Source of the DNA: Helopsaltes ochotensis
Taxonomy: Eukaryota; Chordata; Aves; Passeriformes; Locustellidae
Reading direction: 5' to 3'
DNA: 64,000 nucleotides
Assembly: GCA_013400155.1 (NCBI GenBank)
Contig: VXBM01000007.1
Coordinates: 3,128,225 to 3,192,224, forward strand
Both the position numbers and the translations under genes were made by a program. The notes beneath the pieces were generated by a model. That model worked only from the letters and a program-made list of their open reading frames with translations, did no database searches and was not told where the DNA came from. Of the stretch, positions 61,725-64,000 are shown one piece after another (within the stretch, counting starts at the first letter, position 1; every line of letters begins with the position of its first letter).

Positions 61725-62058
61725 TAGGAGAACAATGACAAGGGGTTGGTTTAGGGTTCTTTGTTTATAAGAGCATGAAGAGACAGGGAAAGGTGTAACA
61801 AAATTTAAATAAAAAGCAAGTAGGTTTAGCTCAAAAACCAGCAAGAAATTCTTTACTATCAGGGTGATGAGGCACTGGAACAGATCACCCAGAGAAGCTG
61901 TGGATGCCTCACCCTTCAAGCCATTCAAGGCCAGATTGAATGGGGGTCTGAACAACCTGGTCTGAAAGGAAAAGCACCCCTAACCACTACTGGAGGGTTG
62001 GAACAAGGTGTTCTCCAAGGTCCACTTCCAACCCAAACCATTCTATGACTCTATGAAT
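61725..62058 (+). repeat. CR1 LINE 3'-end fragment, longer copy
   Basis: The plus strand shows the conserved CR1 3' untranslated region: AAGAAATTCTTTACTATCAG, GGGTGATGAGGCACTGGAAC, AGATCACCCAGAGAAGCTGT, GGATGCCTCACCC, TTCAAGGCCAGATTGAATGG, AACAACCTGGTCTG, then TCCACTTCCAACCCAAACCA and TTCTATGACTCTATGAA at the end. About 330 bp are present, the 5' part being truncated. The left end is blurred by divergence. It carries no functional coding sequence; a minus-strand ORF (61701-61955) is a shadow. Confidence 0.93.
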
Positions 62059-62707
62059 TACAAGATTCTCAAGACAGAAAGTAAAGCAAGACATCTCCTG
62101 AGGGATGAAGCACAGATTTCTTCCAGCAGCTCCAAAACAGACACAGCCTCTCAAGTCCACCCCATACTAAAACCAAGGAAAGATTTTCAGCAAAGAACCC
62201 CTCGTGGCCACAACCATAGTGAACCTATTACAAAAAACCTAACCCCACACCACATCAGTAGACTTAAAGTAAGGAAATACCTGGGAACCAGCACAGAGAC
62301 ACGGCCTCATCTCACTCAGCACCATACTGAGCAAAACCAGACCAAGCCAATAAGCCAGCCCCTCCCTAGCTCTTATATGGCTCCTGAGCAGGGTAACTCA
62401 GCACAGCTGCCCTGCCACACACACAGCTGCTCTCCAACTCCCCTTGGGCTGCAGAGTCCCCTGCCCACACCTGTGGCCTCTTCTCTTTAGCTGAGAGGAA
62501 GAGTTTGCTGTTCCCTTTAAGTTCAAGTTTTAAACAGCAGGATTCTGCCTTCAAACACAGTTTCCAAACAACCCTTATCTCATTACTGAATTATCTCTGG
62601 GTTACAATACTGAATTCATAATGATTCATATCTGATTAGCAAGATGCCACAGACTGGATAGAGAGGAGGACATTTGCTGTGACTACAATAGAAATACATT
62701 ATCTTCA
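62059..62707. other. Non-coding stretch between two CR1 tails
   Basis: The sequence is C+A-rich on the plus strand. An open frame of 160 codons (62008-62490) begins inside the CR1 tail and runs through here; it is Ser/Thr/Pro/Gln-rich, has no recognisable domain and no credible promoter, and is best explained by composition (few T's, hence few stops). A short CA run lies near 62420. Confidence 0.5.
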
Positions 62708-62797
62708 TGATATCAGGTCCTGTGCAGGGCCAGGGGTTGGACTTCGATGTTCCTTGTGCATCCCTTCCAACTCAGTATATTCTATGATTCCATGATG
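62708..62797 (+). repeat. CR1 LINE 3'-end fragment, short copy
   Basis: CAGGTCCTGTGCAGGGCCAG, GGGTTGGACTTCGATGTTCC and TTGTGCATCCCTTCCAACTC, ending TATTCTATGATTCCATGATG, is a well-preserved CR1 3' terminus in plus orientation. It is 5'-truncated to about 90 bp. Better preservation of the terminal repeat than in the copy at 9371 suggests a younger insertion or a different CR1 subfamily. Confidence 0.93.
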
Positions 62798-64000
62798 TAT
62801 TTTTATCTTAATAACTCACCTTGTTATAGTTTGCTCTCAGGAAACTTCTCTGATTTCAAAGTCCTTATCTCCAAGATTCTCCAACTACTCTGTTTCATGT
62901 TAAAAGACAGAGTTAGGACAAATGTAACCAAAACATCCTTTAATGAAAAGGTACTTCTCATGCATTGAAAACGTAAAACTCTAGCACTGTGATATTCCTC
63001 TCTGCAATAAGGATGAGAAGTCTTCAAATCCTTTTCCTTTTTTTTTTTTTTTTCTAATTTGCTGGAAGTTTTGATTTGTTAATCAAAACAAATTTGCTAA
63101 TTTCCATTCCTGGAAGTGTGTGAAAGAGTCGAAGAAGAAGCAGAGAGTGCTTTGCCACGGGCTGTTCGTTTTAATGACAGAAGGTGACTGCTTTGGATCT
63201 GCTCACATGTGTACCTGCAGTGCAAGAGCTCACTGCACTCCAGTGTCCCCTCCAGGAGGTGGCTGTCTGTCCAACTGCTTCTGCAATACCTTGAAAGATC
63301 TTGTGCTGGAGAAATGTCTGTCAGTTCCCAGACAGTAATGGCTTCGGCAGCTGTTTACTGCAATAGCATGGAGCAGTTCATGAAAGGAAATGGTTTTGTT
63401 ATTGGAAAATTGTGCTGTAGTACATATGTGAGAAATAAGACATGCAAACATGTATAAATAAACACACTAGAGTGAACCCAAACAAACAAAAATGGAAATC
63501 TTTAAGAGCCTAAAGTATTTTTCCTAAGTATACCATCTGTCTCTAAGTATCAATTATATAAAATCAAGGAGATGGGTATAAATACACAATAAATTGTGGG
63601 CTGCCTGAGTATGCATTTGTTTTATAAAGAATGTATTGCATCACAGCATAACTGTGATTCTGACTTTAAATAAATACTATTACAGGAGACCTCTCACATT
63701 CTAACCATAACAGCAATAACTACTTCTGGAAGAGACAAGCATTAAAAATTATTTCTATACACATTAATGACATCTACTGACAAGCATCAAACAGAAGTCT
63801 GCATAGATACGTTTTGTAAGATCAAATGAGAAAATAATAAGATATCTGGCAAAATTGAGAGAATTCATAGCCAATAAGAATGCTTAAAAATTCTGGAGCA
63901 CATTAATATATAAACCTACTGAAAATGCCTGCAATAGTATCCATTAACATGTGGATTTAAGGAATCCTCAGCATATTGTCCAGGGTCAAGACTGTAGCAT
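62798..64000. other. Non-coding stretch
   Basis: A+T-rich unique-looking DNA with a T run near 63039-63053 and a short CAAA repeat at about 63480. ORFs at 63120-63457 lack recognisable domains. Nothing else is supported up to the window end. Confidence 0.5.

Overview
The window looks like non-coding DNA from a sauropsid, most likely a bird. The evidence is three CR1 LINE 3' ends that finish in the usual TTCTATGATTC-type tail (9371-9450, 61725-62058, 62708-62797), one much older antisense CR1-superfamily reverse-transcriptase fossil (37905-38795), overall low repeat density, A+T-rich sequence with a few sharp CpG-rich patches, and no Alu- or L1-like sequence that I can see. Prokaryotic features (operons, ribosome binding sites, long ORFs) are absent. 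The longest open frame is 201 codons, and almost all ORFs over 60 codons look like chance.

I recognise no complete gene, tRNA, rRNA, CRISPR array or intact mobile element. The best reading is a large intron or a set of introns, or a gene-poor interval. Several short minus-strand segments have splice-site-like borders and open frames. The most coding-like is 3003-3049, which is bounded by a polypyrimidine/CAG acceptor and a GAG|GTAAAA donor and has G or C at 14 of 15 third codon positions. Others lie at 779-866, 4794-4857, 6273-6328, 6714-6732, 30232-30301, 31586-31633, 37015-37077, 57114-57162 and 60824-60904. With suitable acceptor choices the nine from 60824-60904 down to 3003-3049 can be chained in compatible phase. 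However, I chose some borders to keep frame, and equally good decoys exist on the plus strand, so this is a hypothesis and not a gene model. I could not assign the peptides to a known family.

Region by region: 1-6.8 kb holds most of the candidate exons; 6850-6896 is a 47-T run; 8.8 kb and 11.7-11.9 kb are CpG-rich patches, the second next to homeobox-site-rich DNA; 15.4-15.8 kb, 27.9-28.2 kb and 58.1-58.3 kb resemble conserved non-coding elements; 23.0-23.15 kb is a GC-rich patch with splice-like edges; 32.2-32.5 kb is the best CpG-island promoter candidate; 31.8 kb and 35.5 kb hold perfect inverted repeats; 37.9-38.8 kb is the RT fossil; 61.7-62.8 kb holds two CR1 tails. No exotic or multi-gene system is visible.
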